A DNA stretch of 64,000 bases, taken from NCBI GenBank assembly GCA_911728455.2, contig OU452225.1, positions 10,390,106 through 10,454,105 on the forward strand. The letters are read 5' to 3'. A program made the position numbers and the translations under genes. The stretch's first letter is position 1; each line of letters opens with the position of its first letter. This document shows positions 39,000-49,340 of this stretch, piece by piece. The notes beneath the pieces are model-generated. The model did no database searches, was not told the DNA's origin, and saw nothing but the letters and a program-made list of their open reading frames with translations. The DNA comes from Marthasterias glacialis. Lineage: Eukaryota > Echinodermata > Asteroidea > Forcipulatida > Asteriidae.

Positions 39000-40560
39000 C
39001 AAAAATACATTACAATACCTTCGTCTGTAAATAGATTTCCAAATCACCGTGGCTTGGTTCAGGGGCATTAATCGAAACAACACAACTTTTGAACCACTAA
39101 CTCGAAACCCTTAAACAAACATATTCTATAAATGTGACCAATAAATTTTGATTTTTTTTTAAAGCTTGGAGGATCCGACTATGATTTTTTTTTATTCCAA
39201 AACTATGATGTTATATCCCTTTAAACAATATGTTTTTCCTACACTTGACACAATGAGGAAAACAAAGGAAAAACACGGTTGATATTTCGTGTTCATTGAG
39301 GCATATCAACCACCCGACTTTGTTCAACCTTTTCGGTGCACAGTTATTTTCTGTTTCGATTCGTGCGTCACAAAATGTAGCTAGCATTCGTTGCGCCCCG
39401 GGAAGGGGGGGGGGGGCAAGATTAGGGGATGATGGCCCTTCATCCACAGTGTCTTTGAATATATTTGCAGTGTTTTTAGATTTTAGCATAACCATGACCC
39501 ACACTAACCCACCCACAAGTTAAAAAATGACACTAAATGCACAAGTTGCACAATTAATGAACCTAACCATTTTGCCCACAGTGCAACCTGTTAAAATTTG
39601 TAAATGTAACGCTGTATTTACCACTGTTAAAATTTCTTTTTGCTTGAGTTATTTTGTGACATTCTCACCGTCTAGTTGACGAGCCTGTGTTTGACATGGA
39701 TTCATTAATAAGCAACCCATTCTATATTTAGAACGCGACGTCATTTCAACTACCACCCATTGGTTGAGAGGTTAGCCAATGAACGAATGCTTTCTGGTGG
39801 TTGGCACAGGACGATTAAAAGCTCAATCTGTAGCGTCACAGAAGAATCCACTATCCAAGTTAAAACTAACTCTTACACTTTGCGGTTATCTTCACACAAA
39901 CTTATTATGCCCACGGGCCAGGTATAATCTGAAAGGTCATCTCCACAAATAGCACATGACGTAATCAATCAATTAAGTAACTGTCAATTCCCGTCTGCAG
40001 AATTGTACACAGGTGCAACTGGCATTACCTTGAACATATTTTGTTTATTTACATTTTTGACTTAGTATACAGGAATAGTGTCGAAAATGAAAAAAAAATA
40101 AATAAAAAAATAAAAAAAGAGAATCAATACATAAATAAATAAACAAAAATAAACAAACATCTCACCAGTATTAATCCAGTTTAGATTGTTTTGTTATAAT
40201 TATCTGAAATACTGTCAAATTTGAGAGAAAAAAAAGCGTTTGACGACCTTTGTCCAGTGTAATTGTAATTTTAATGTTTAACTTTTTATGTAAAGGCCGA
40301 AATTATTTTCCCGTTTGGGATAATAAAGTTGAATTGAACAAATCACTGTTGTTTATTTTGATCACCACAATCATAATAAGCCCGATATGATTGTGCACAA
40401 AATCCCTAAGCACAGATCACAAGTCGTTTTCAGTTGTGTTCACCAAAACATGGTCAACGAATCTGATGACAGTTTTAGTTGGACGGTGTGGTTATTGAAA
40501 ACTAGAGGATCGGATAAAACTTACTCTTCCATGCAGGCATCCTCCAAAGCACGAGGCCAA
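39000..40560. other. Intergenic, no gene seen
   Basis: CCAAT-type words cluster at about 39757 and 39775 (CCCATTGGTTG, AGCCAATGAACG), and three more at 38116, 38144 and 38193. These could be NF-Y sites but no transcript is evident. The A-rich stretch 40088-40160 is low complexity. Confidence 0.3.
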
Positions 40561-40890
40561 CATTAGTAATTTTGCCAAAGACCAGTAAGCCTACCCACAC
40601 TTTGTGTGAACCATAGAGCAAGGACTTTCATTCACATGAAAATTATAACAAACCTGTGAAAGTTTAAGCTCAATCGGTCACCGGAGTCACGAGAAAATAG
40701 TGAAAAACCCAATCACTGTTTTCGAACATCAGGTTGTAGTCTCGTGAGATCAAAACAAGCTTTACTCATTTTTCAAGAACTCTAGCATTTCAGGCAAACA
40801 CTTTTTCAAGGGAAGCTTTCCCACCACGACCATCTTTATACCATGGAAGTTAGGTGTAAATCTATGAAAAATTATCTTACCAATGTTGTG
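40560..40890 (-). repeat. Dispersed repeat, inverted relative of 4540-4860
   Basis: AACCTGTGAAAGTTTAAGCTC, CACGAGAAAATAGTGAAAAAC and TCAAGGGAAGCTTTCCCACC are the complements of words at 4540-4860 in reverse order. Confidence 0.6.
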
Positions 40891-41471
40891 AACACCCTCT
40901 AAACGAATTCATGGATAATGTTAATTCGGTTTTAAGATCAGCTATCAGCCATCTGGCCCTGAAACAAAATATAAAATAAGACTGAAACTTCAACAACCAA
41001 CAAACCAGATTTTTCTGAAACAAAGTTAACACTTTTTACCAAACGAGTACACATTTTTGTAGTCACAATTTATACACCATAAAACTGGCACATGTTCTCT
41101 CTAAATTATACTAGAGATAAAATATACTACACATGCAAATATCGAAATGAACTTGATCAGTTCAACTTTAAGCTCACTTATTATAAATTTCAGAACACCT
41201 TTCTAGAGGCAAAAAGTCGAGGAAATTTTGATCGCCAAACACCCACTTGTTTCTACACGTGGAGGGAATGCTGTGTGAATGCGCCGTGAATCACAACACG
41301 CCCACTCAATTTCTTGCGCCCCCCCTCCTGAATCCCTGATTTGTTAAAGCAAAGCCAGCGAAGCATCCAACCACACAGATTATCAAGATCTGAAGCTGAT
41401 GTAGTTTCCTATTAAAAACACTGACGGGTTGGAATCGTCAACTGTGTTTTAAAAGTCAACGGTTTCGTCAG

Positions 41472-41485
41472 TTTGGCGGGAGAAA
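41472..41485 (+). promoter_or_regulatory. E2F-like site upstream of the INK4 gene
   Basis: TTTGGCGGGAGAAA, about 570 bases before the INK4 ATG. Close to TTTGGCGGGAAA with one change. A further match, TTTTCCCGCCAA, is at 45321-45332 beyond the gene. Confidence 0.35.
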
Positions 41486-41832
41486 ACAATCCTATCTCTC
41501 ATTGAGACGAGTCTTATACCACGACAGCCTGCACGGGGTTTATTTTACCAGCATACTGTTTGATTTCACCATAGCTCTAATCTCTTGGATCGAATTCGTA
41601 CGGTTTCATGCTGCAAATAAATGGAAACTAATATTTTAAACATTTGAATCAGCAAATTACAGGTACATTATGCGTGTCTAATTCAAATTTAACGGGTTAT
41701 TTTTTGTAGTAGTGACCACTGAAAAGAAAAAAAACACCAATTTTGGTTAATGACCTAGAACATGTTACAAATAATTTTCCTTGTGAAAATACTTTTATTG
41801 CAGCAGTGTGGGTGTCAAGTTTGAATGACCTA

Positions 41833-41892
41833 TAGTGTAGACATTAAAAAAAGAGAGTGTTGTGACATAACACTATCTTTTTAGTGTCTACG
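41833..41892. other. Hairpin 160 bases before the INK4 start
   Basis: AGTGTAGACATTAAAAAAAG, AGAGTGTT, a short loop TGTGACAT and then AACACTATCTTTTTAGTGTC and TACGCT. The arms pair over about 26 bases with two G-U pairs and a small bulge. It might be a tiny fold-back element, a 5' UTR hairpin or a small-RNA precursor. Confidence 0.45.
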
Positions 41893-42050
41893 CTCTGTAT
41901 TTTCACCGTGTGCAATTTTAATACAGGAAAAGGATGCCCACACTTCCGTCGTGTACAAGGAACCCAATTTCAACTTCTGAAAGATAGGCTAGATAACTCT
42001 ACTACACTGACGTATGTTTTTCCCCATCTACTAAAGATGTAGCGGTCATC

Positions 42051-42984
42051 ATGGCTAACAACGCAAACCAACACCCGGGTTCAGATGCGCAAAACGAGTT
42101 CACACGAGCCGCTGCAAACGGGGATCTTCAGCGATTACAAGAGCTCAGTGGTCGGCCAGATGTCAGGATCAACGGCCGCAATAGATATGGAAGGACTGCG
42201 ATTCAGGTAAGAAGAGGTTATTGTAGCTTTTGATAAATATTTGTCGAACACTTTGAATAATTCCGCCAGCAACAAATATTGCCTTCACAATCGATCGATC
42301 TATCGTCAAACCCATGGTGTTTTCCCTTAACTTTTATTATTATTTAAACGCAATTATACAAACAATTATATGTAATTATAATAAAAACTAACTGCTCTAT
42401 TTTTAATCGTGCTCTGTTTTTTTTAAACCATTCTCCAATTGTGAACATTTTTGTTTATTCTCCAGGTCATGACGATGACACGACCGGAAGTGGCTGAATT
42501 TCTACTCAGGTTGGGTGCAAATCCCAACGAGCCCGACCCGGACGTGGGTCGAACGCCACTGCACGACGCTGCTGAACACGGGCACCCGGACACCGTGGAA
42601 TGGTTACTGAACTACGGGGCAGACCCCATGCTGAAGGATGTCAGCAGGGGTAACACACCGGCTCATCTAGCCGCCGGAGAGGGTCGACCTGTTAAGGCAA
42701 GTACCGGTACTTTTATTAATTTTAGCAACACTATGTCTGATTCCCTCTATTTTACCTTCAAAACTGATTTAACAGCGTGGTCAGACTGTTATTTGCCTTC
42801 ATGCTCGGTTTTAAAAGTTAATGTGCTGAAAATTGATGTATTTTTACAACAGATTTTAGAATTGCTGTCGAACGGCACCACCCTCCGGGAGCGGAATGAC
42901 GCCGGACGAACGCCCCGTGAGGAGGCATTGGCCAACGGTAAAGAGGAAGCTGCGGAATGGATTGCCAGTTATCACAGTACGTGA
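42051..42984 (+). CDS. INK4-type CDK4/6 inhibitor (CDKN2 family), 3 exons, 172 aa
   Basis: Exons 42051-42206, 42466-42696 and 42853-42984. INK4 proteins bind CDK4 and CDK6, block cyclin D activation and keep Rb unphosphorylated, arresting cells in G1. Five ankyrin repeats can be drawn, at about residues 14-43, 45-77, 78-110, 112-144 and 145-170. Diagnostic INK4 features are the segment YGRTAIQVM (45-54; p18 has FGRTALQVM, p15 FGRRAIQVM), its shortened second-repeat helix, GANPN, and HDAA at 85-88 (the CDK-contacting HDAAR loop of p16 and p18). The first intron falls exactly between Q52 and V53, as between Q50 and V51 in human p16. Length is close to p18 (168). Intron 2 begins with GC. The ATG is the first Met of the exon. 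A generic ankyrin protein is the alternative, but QVM plus HDAA plus intron position argue against it. Confidence 0.88.
42691..42702 (+). other. GC-type 5' splice site, INK4 intron 2
   Basis: The border reads GTTAAG|GCAAGT, an ideal GC-AG donor context. Using it gives AGEGRPVK-ILELLSNG, which keeps the 33-residue ankyrin spacing. The nearest GT donor (CCT|GTTAAG) would delete two residues from the repeat. Confidence 0.75.
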
Positions 42985-43384
42985 GTAATCGTTCCTGGTA
43001 GAGGGCGCTGTGCAACCTCGCCGTGCAGTCATCACCTCATTCAGCACCCCCCCCCCCAAATTCCACCCCCATTTTCAAACAGTCCACTGGCCTGGTGTTC
43101 GGTTGGTTACCATTTAACCTAACGGATAAACTAAACAGAATTTTTGCAAAATATTCACAGTAAAATGGGGAGAACTCTTGGTAAAGAGTGCAACATTTGT
43201 TAACTCTTCAGAGGATGACAGAAGTTCGGGCAGCATTGCTAAGATTTCAGATTAAAATTGTATTGTTTAGTATATTTTTTTCCGTTAATCACCAACACTG
43301 TAATAAGACGTGTTTAAAGTTTTGCATGGTGTGAAAACAATCTATAGACAAACAATTGGCAGTAATTTTCTTATTGAGTTGGTT

Positions 43385-43660
43385 TGTGGTCCTTTAAGGA
43401 AACAGGTGGTTTAACACTTCGACGTTTCGATCAGTGTGATCTGATCGTCTTCATCAGAAAACCCTTTACCGAATCTCACAGGTTCCTTCGTTTCGTTTCT
43501 CTGTTTAGGTTCGGGTAGAAGCGTTCGACTTATGCATCTATGCAGGCTGACCATTCACCGACTGCTTGGCACACAGCGCTTGTGTAGAGCAGGGGAGCTC
43601 GGCAACTACCCGTTGCCAGATATGCTAGTCGACTATATAAAGATGCGTTGGTGATTGAAA
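43385..43660 (-). mobile_element. Possible Penelope-like element remnant with hammerhead-like motif
   Basis: The minus strand at 43418-43457 reads CTGATGA, a spacer containing GATCAG/CTGATC, then GAAACGTCGAAG. Many Penelope-like elements carry hammerhead ribozymes with the CTGATGA and GAAAC core. A second relic is at 51247-51281 (CTGATGA ... GAAACGTCGAG). No protein part remains and the limits are uncertain. Confidence 0.35.
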
Positions 43661-44550
43661 CATTTTGATCGAAAAGTGTCGACAAAGGCAATAAGTTGAA
43701 AGTGTTATTGTCATTATTTACACATCCTCATGCTGCCATCTGATAACCGTTTTGATTTGAGGCTGAGCTGTACATACAAAAAAATGTTTATAAAAAACAC
43801 CTTAATAATAATAACCACAATAAATTATGGTTAATATGGCCTTTTACATTAAAATCTCAAAACGCTATACAAGAAATCATCATGAATAATATACAGCAAG
43901 CGGTTCTACAGGCGAATATCGTATATTGTTTAGGATAATGGAGGTGCGACCTCACAATGTGGATTGTTACCCCGTGTATTGCAGTGTTTGTGGGCTCTAC
44001 AATATTATTAGTCTAATAAGTATGGCTGAGGTTAGAAACCAGACACTTCGTGCATGACGTCAGACGCTTTCACGATGCCCATTTATGGATTCCTAGTTGG
44101 TTAATGAAACTCACCAAAGGACGAGGTAGCTTTCATGCAAGAAGTCAAGTACAAATAATAATTTTTCAAGCGTTATTTAAAATATAAGAAGTTGTCCAAT
44201 GGGAAACTTTTTAGGACACTAGATGGCAGAAGACATACCGAGCATATCCATTGTTCTCGGAAACGTGCGCATGCTCATAACTACGTAAACAATTATAGTT
44301 TACCTTGTAAGTCTGCTGCCACCTATCGTTCCAAAGTTGCCCATTGTGCGCGTTTAGTGAATGTATTCTAATCTACCATGGGCAGGGCGCACCGTATAGA
44401 TACCTCCCGTCCATAGAGCTATATATATTGACATAATAGCTCTATGCTCCCGTCACTAACCCCTTATGGGCGAGCAAGGCACGATGGGCAAAAATGGCGC
44501 GGCGAGAGCGATCACCCCTGGGAACAAGGTCGGGGCGCCGGTTACTACAA

Positions 44551-45018
44551 TAGACCGATCCATTAAGCCCCGCCTACTAACGTATTGACCAATCACAGCT
44601 TTGACAACGCCACTGAAAAGCCGACAAATGTCCGACACGTTAAAAATCTCATTAGAAAAGTAAACAAACCGCCGCCATTGTTCTGACACACAAGAGCACA
44701 CACAACTGTACTTACTTTTGTTTTGTTTTAATTATTTTCGTATTTCTGTTGGTGCAAATCCCACAGCAGTGGTCCCTGTACAGTTGTATGAAAGTGGTTT
44801 AACAGTTTTCCACTCTGCATTGTTCCTTAGACTCAAGGCACTGCTCAAAAGGCCACGAAACTAAATGATTAATCCATACCGTTTACGAAAACCATGTATG
44901 TGTATCCGATACGTGTGTGGCCGCAACCGAACCACCGCTGCAATCGTGGCAAGAAAGTCACGCCATGCAATGTTGCTAGGCAGTTGCTAAGGTAGGCGGA
45001 GCTTAATGGATCGGTCTA
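44551..45018. mobile_element. MITE with TAGACCGATCCATTAAGC ends
   Basis: TAGACCGATCCATTAAGCCC at the left and GAGCTTAATGGATCGGTCTA at the right form an inverted repeat of about 20 bases over a 468-base element. TA at both ends suggests a Tc1/mariner-type target. The inside is not palindromic and shows no transposase. Confidence 0.8.
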
Positions 45019-45860
45019 TTTGCAACGTTGTGACGTCATACATGGAGTGCCGCATTATTGCCAAATCCTCTCAACATACCCTTGTCTTCTGGAAGGTCTC
45101 AAAATCGTTCCAAATCTTTCCCTTGGTTGATAGTGTTGATCTCGATGATCCCTCCCTGCCTCGACCTCGTGCTCAGGGCTAAGACAGTGACACCTAATGG
45201 CAGAACCTGCAATCTCATCCCAATCTGAGCCTAATGATAAGCAGAAATGTTGTTTATAAATTAATTTTGTTTTGCAAGCTAGAAGAGACCAGCAACAAAA
45301 ATGTTAAAATATACGGTAGGTTTTCCCGCCAATTTCAGCAAAGATTAATTCATTTCCACTAACTCGTATTCGAATGAACGCACTTTCCCCTTATGCAATA
45401 ATAAAAAAAAAATAATAAAAAACAAAACAACAAGAAAATCATATTACACTAACAGGCTGAATTAACTCATTTTGAGCTTAGCAAACGAACTTAAGCCCCC
45501 AAAATGAACAACACACCAACAATTACGAAAAAATAAGTTGAAAAGGCAATTAAAATCGTACCGTAGCCTATCTAGTGCAATAACAAACAATAATCATAAC
45601 TATTACTTAGAATTTGTATAGGCAATGTCAATTCATGTATTAAGACGAATTGACACCATTTAACTGTAATATTGTATAAAGAGATAGCTAAAATTATTTT
45701 CTAAAATTAAAGCTATTTTTTTTATATATCCACAGATTATATTTGGGTGTATGGATTAGGTCGGAAATTAATATAATTATTTAAATCCTAAACGTGTTTA
45801 TTATCGAATAAAAGCCAAAGATAAAATCGGAGGCGAAATGAATGATTATACCAAACCTCT
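45019..45860. other. No gene seen
   Basis: AT-rich DNA. TTTTCCCGCCAA at 45321-45332 is a good E2F-type word. Nothing else recognised. Confidence 0.3.
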
Positions 45861-45864
45861 GTTT

Positions 45865-46045
45865 GTTTATTTAAAGAAGATGAAAAAATGTCAGTTTTAG
45901 AGGTGGGAGGAAACCCCCAAGTGGGGAGAAAACCAGCAGGTAGGGGCTGAACATCTAACCATCTAATCAATCCGGTCCGGGACCGAACCGAGCCGGGTCC
46001 ACAGAGGTGAAAGGCAGGGAAGAAACCATGAGAATGAAAATCAAT
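45865..46045 (-). mobile_element. tRNA-derived SINE with V-SINE-like body, copy 3
   Basis: On the minus strand: TTCCCTGCCTTTCACCTCTG, CGGTTCGGTCCCGGACC, then GCTGGTTTTCTCCCCACTTG and GGGTTTCCTCCCACCTCTAA. It matches copies at 24662 and 34822. Its body still reads close to the V-SINE domain. Confidence 0.7.
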
Positions 46046-46156
46046 CGGCAATCAGTGCAGCATGGCCAACTTTAAACGTGAGCGTGAGCCGGGGAATGAG
46101 GTTACCACAAACTAGAGACCAGCGTGCACCTCATCACACTGCTAAAGCCTATTTGG

Positions 46157-46463
46157 GAACCCGTCAGGAAAGCACATGTATTTCTAAATAACTGACGGAG
46201 CCTAAGCTCAAGCCCAAGCCGTGGTTTCGTAAACGGCCTATGTGAAGACTTTACGAAAAACTTGCGACGTCTCTTGAAAATAAACAAATAATTAAATAAA
46301 TAAATGAGAAGAACCCGTCAGGAAAGCACACGTTTTTTCTAAATAACCAACGGAGCCTAAGCTCAAGCCAAAGCCGTGGTTTCGTAACGGTTTATGTAAA
46401 GACTTTACTAAAACAAGTGCGCCCTCTCTTGAAAACAAATAAATAATTAAATAAATGAATAAT
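46157..46463. repeat. 154-bp tandem duplication
   Basis: GAACCCGTCAGGAAAGCACA starts at 46157 and again at 46311. Both units continue through ACGGAGCCTAAGCTCAAGCC and GACTTTAC, and end in ATTAAATAAAT. Each unit contains a CGTGGTTTCGTAA word. Confidence 0.85.
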
Positions 46464-46754
46464 TAATGATAGCCCATTTGACTTACAGTGCGCCCTCATT
46501 GTCAATGTGACGGTAACGGACTCGAATCACTCTCCGGCCGCGTCTCCCGAACATTGAGCGTAGCTATTGAGCTCAAATCACGAAATATCCACAACATAGA
46601 AGAGTCGCTAAACGAGTACAGATTTTGAAAGAAAAGACAGTAAGAAGAAAATAAGTAAAAAGAATGTTCACGTTTTGTCGGTGCTTCGTTGTAATGTCTT
46701 TGAAAGTGTTACACACTGGAGACTCATTTATCAAATAACCAACCAGTGACCAAC

Positions 46755-47060
46755 GAAATCACCCCCCCCCCCAAAAAAAAATATGTAAATAAAAAAAAAT
46801 AAAATAAAATAAATATAAAATAAACAACAATAGTAATAATAATAAAAAAAATAAAATGGAAAAATAAACAATTACAATAAATATAAAATACAAATAAATA
46901 AATCAATCAATATATAAAATAAATAAATCAAAAAATAAAATAAATAAATACAACCATAGCCATAACCATATCCATACAAATACAAAATAAATTACACGTC
47001 TTATATATACATATGTATACAACAAATAAATAATAAACATAACTAAATAATAACAAATTA
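46755..47060. repeat. Low-complexity AAATAAAT tract
   Basis: Almost pure AAATAAAATAAATA-type sequence with poly-C followed by poly-A at its left border. Confidence 0.8.
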
Positions 47061-47145
47061 AATGATTGATTTACTTTGTTAATGCCTGCATGTGGTTTTC
47101 TTTTCTTCTCATGATTGCTCAGTGTATCACAGGCGAAAAAAAGCC

Positions 47146-47529
47146 TACTCTCTTAATGTAAAAGAGTGAAAACATCACTCTCTTGCCCGAGTGGTGGTGT
47201 AATTTTCACTCTTTTTAGAGTGCAATTATCTCTAGTTTGCTCTTTTAGAGTGAAATTTGAGTAAACTTCACTCTGAATTGAGTGAAAAAGAAAATCTTTC
47301 CACTCTAAAAAGACTTGTCCGCCATATGGCTCTTTTAAAAGAGTGGTATGGCGTACAACATTTTTTTAGAGTGGAAATATTTTCTTTTTCACTCGATTCA
47401 TAGTGAACTTCACTCAAATTTCACTCTAAAAGAGCAAACTAGAGATAATTGCACTCTAAAAATGAGTGAAAATTACACCACCACTCGGGCAAGAGAGTGA
47501 TGTTTTCACTCTTTTACATTAAGAGAGTA
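47146..47529. mobile_element. Near-perfect fold-back MITE, TACTCTCTTAATG ends
   Basis: The left arm begins TACTCTCTTAATGTAAAAGA and the right arm ends TCTTTTACATTAAGAGAGTA. The two 190-base halves are almost exact complements all the way to the centre (GTCCGCCATATGGC). TA at each end suggests a TA target. The same family is at 194-663. Confidence 0.9.
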
Positions 47530-48444
47530 CAGAGGAAATAAAAGAGGAAAAAAGATAAACGGCAGACAATCCTGGCTTTACTGACAAAAGTACTGGTTGT
47601 GTAATTATAACGAATTATTTTATCTAAAAGCTCACCGATTGTTAAGTTCATACCAGTGCCAATCCACTATAAAGAGAAATATGCCCGTCTGAAACATTGT
47701 CAAAGTCAAGGAAATAGTATCAAAATGACTCACAAAGCACCGTTTGTTATTTTGATAGCTGGAAATAAAATAAGCCCGAGTATACACTAAATCCCTGGCA
47801 AATCGGGAACCGTTTTTTTTTTTGGTTTTCACAACTCGTGACTACCTTTGAAATCGGAGTAACCAGGGCACTTTATTGACACTTTCCTTTGTTGTCCAAC
47901 GACATGTCAATCAAAAGTTGACCTGTCAACTTCTCCACAAATTACTCAGTCATCCTGGAATATTAAAACCCATTAAAGACTTGAAGACTAAATCCGCAAC
48001 TCCGTTGCTACGCGTATTTTAAATCCCTTCCTACTTTATTTTTTTATTCTTGTGGAAATACGTATGTACGCACCTGCTACTCGCAACCCCGGCCGGCGAC
48101 AGAAAAAGACATTCCGGAGTTTCCGGGGCGACCGCACACCTGTGACCGTGGACAACGGGTGCGGGTTGGGGTGGCATAGGAACGCGATTGACCGGGAGCA
48201 TTTGGAAGGGGGGGGGGATTGGCCATGGTAGATGGATCGACAAGCGCTGAGCTAGAGACAGTGTCAGGGTTTCGGTATGTGACGCATGCTGGTTTCCCCC
48301 TCCATGTAAACATTTAAGACACTTGGTCCGTTGTGAGGTTTTTATGCACTTATAAGTTTGACCTGGATGCTTTTTAAAACACTAACTTCAGATTAAAATG
48401 TCACTATAATTAAAACACACACTTATACCCGTATGTTACAAACC

Positions 48445-48670
48445 ATCATGTCCGACATGGACTCTTATGTCCGACGACAATTTGGAACCATTTTGTCCGA
48501 TTCATTGTGTCCGACGAACAATGTCCGACCGTTGTGTCCGACAGACGTAATGGATCGGACATAATGTCGGACACTGGTTTTGGGCACACAATAGGTCAGA
48601 CAAAATGGTTTGTCGGACGCAATGGGTCGGACATAATGATTCAAAAGTTTCTGGTAGGACATAATGTTCC
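48445..48670. repeat. Cluster of TGTCCGAC words in both orientations
   Basis: TGTCCGAC or its complement GTCGGACA occurs about a dozen times, spaced by 10-25 bases, with variants TCGGACATAATG and CATTGTGTCCGACG. Direct copies fill the left half and inverted copies the right half. Reading frames across it are by-products. Confidence 0.8.
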
Positions 48671-48944
48671 AATGTTGAGTAACACCCGTATCTTTCGACG
48701 AGGAGAGAAAACACAATATGCTATTTTGAGGAATGATAGACACACGGGCGCTATTTTGTTTGTCTGTGTACACCCAAACCGAACAGTGCACTCCTAGTGT
48801 CCACCATTATCTCAAAAAGGCTATTACATGGAATGATACATTTTCATACCTATTGGTATTTTTTGTATTGCAAGCTAAATAAAAACAGAGCTGGACAAGC
48901 GAGATTAGCAATCGCAAATTCCATCGTTGAGGAAAAAATGCCGT

Positions 48945-49075
48945 GTCTAATAAGTGACGGCTTCGACAGCGTCTATGGCCGGATTGCCGAAAAGTCCTAT
49001 TCTCCAACGTTGCCGTTGAAGTCAACGGACGTAGCCGTAGCCAAAGTCGCTTAATTCGGACACGGCCTCCTGAAG
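48945..49075 (+). repeat. GTCTATGGCCGGAT dispersed repeat, plus-strand copy
   Basis: GCGTCTATGGCCGGATTGCC, GTTGCCGTTGAAGTCAACGG and GTCGCTTAATTCGGACACGG; the counterpart is at 5415-5545 on the other strand. Confidence 0.55.
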
Positions 49076-49214
49076 ACTTCGCCGTACATGTAGTCTTCGT
49101 TGTTTTTTATATCCCACGATTCAAGAGTTATACAAAATAACAGCTGAACAACCTCTGAGATGTGCCCCTTTCTTCATATCAAAAGTTGATAAAAATCAAC
49201 AGTGTAATTTTCAT

Positions 49215-49340
49215 AAAATAATATTTTTAATGTTTGTCCCCGGAAAGAGCCGCGTACAAATCATGCCTGCAGGGAGTCCAGGCTCTGTGCTCTTTTGTAA
49301 ACATGTGATGTCACAGGTTACATGAGCTATTGCTGCATTA
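49215..49340 (+). repeat. Dispersed repeat, partner of 28440-28550
   Basis: CATGCCTGCAGGGAGTCCAG and TAAACATGTGATGTCACAGG match words near FAF1 exon 2. Confidence 0.55.

Noticed and set aside
48031-48313. Proline-rich minus-strand frames with a CAG|GTGCGT donor
   Set aside because: No start context, no second exon, and competing open frames; evidence too thin.
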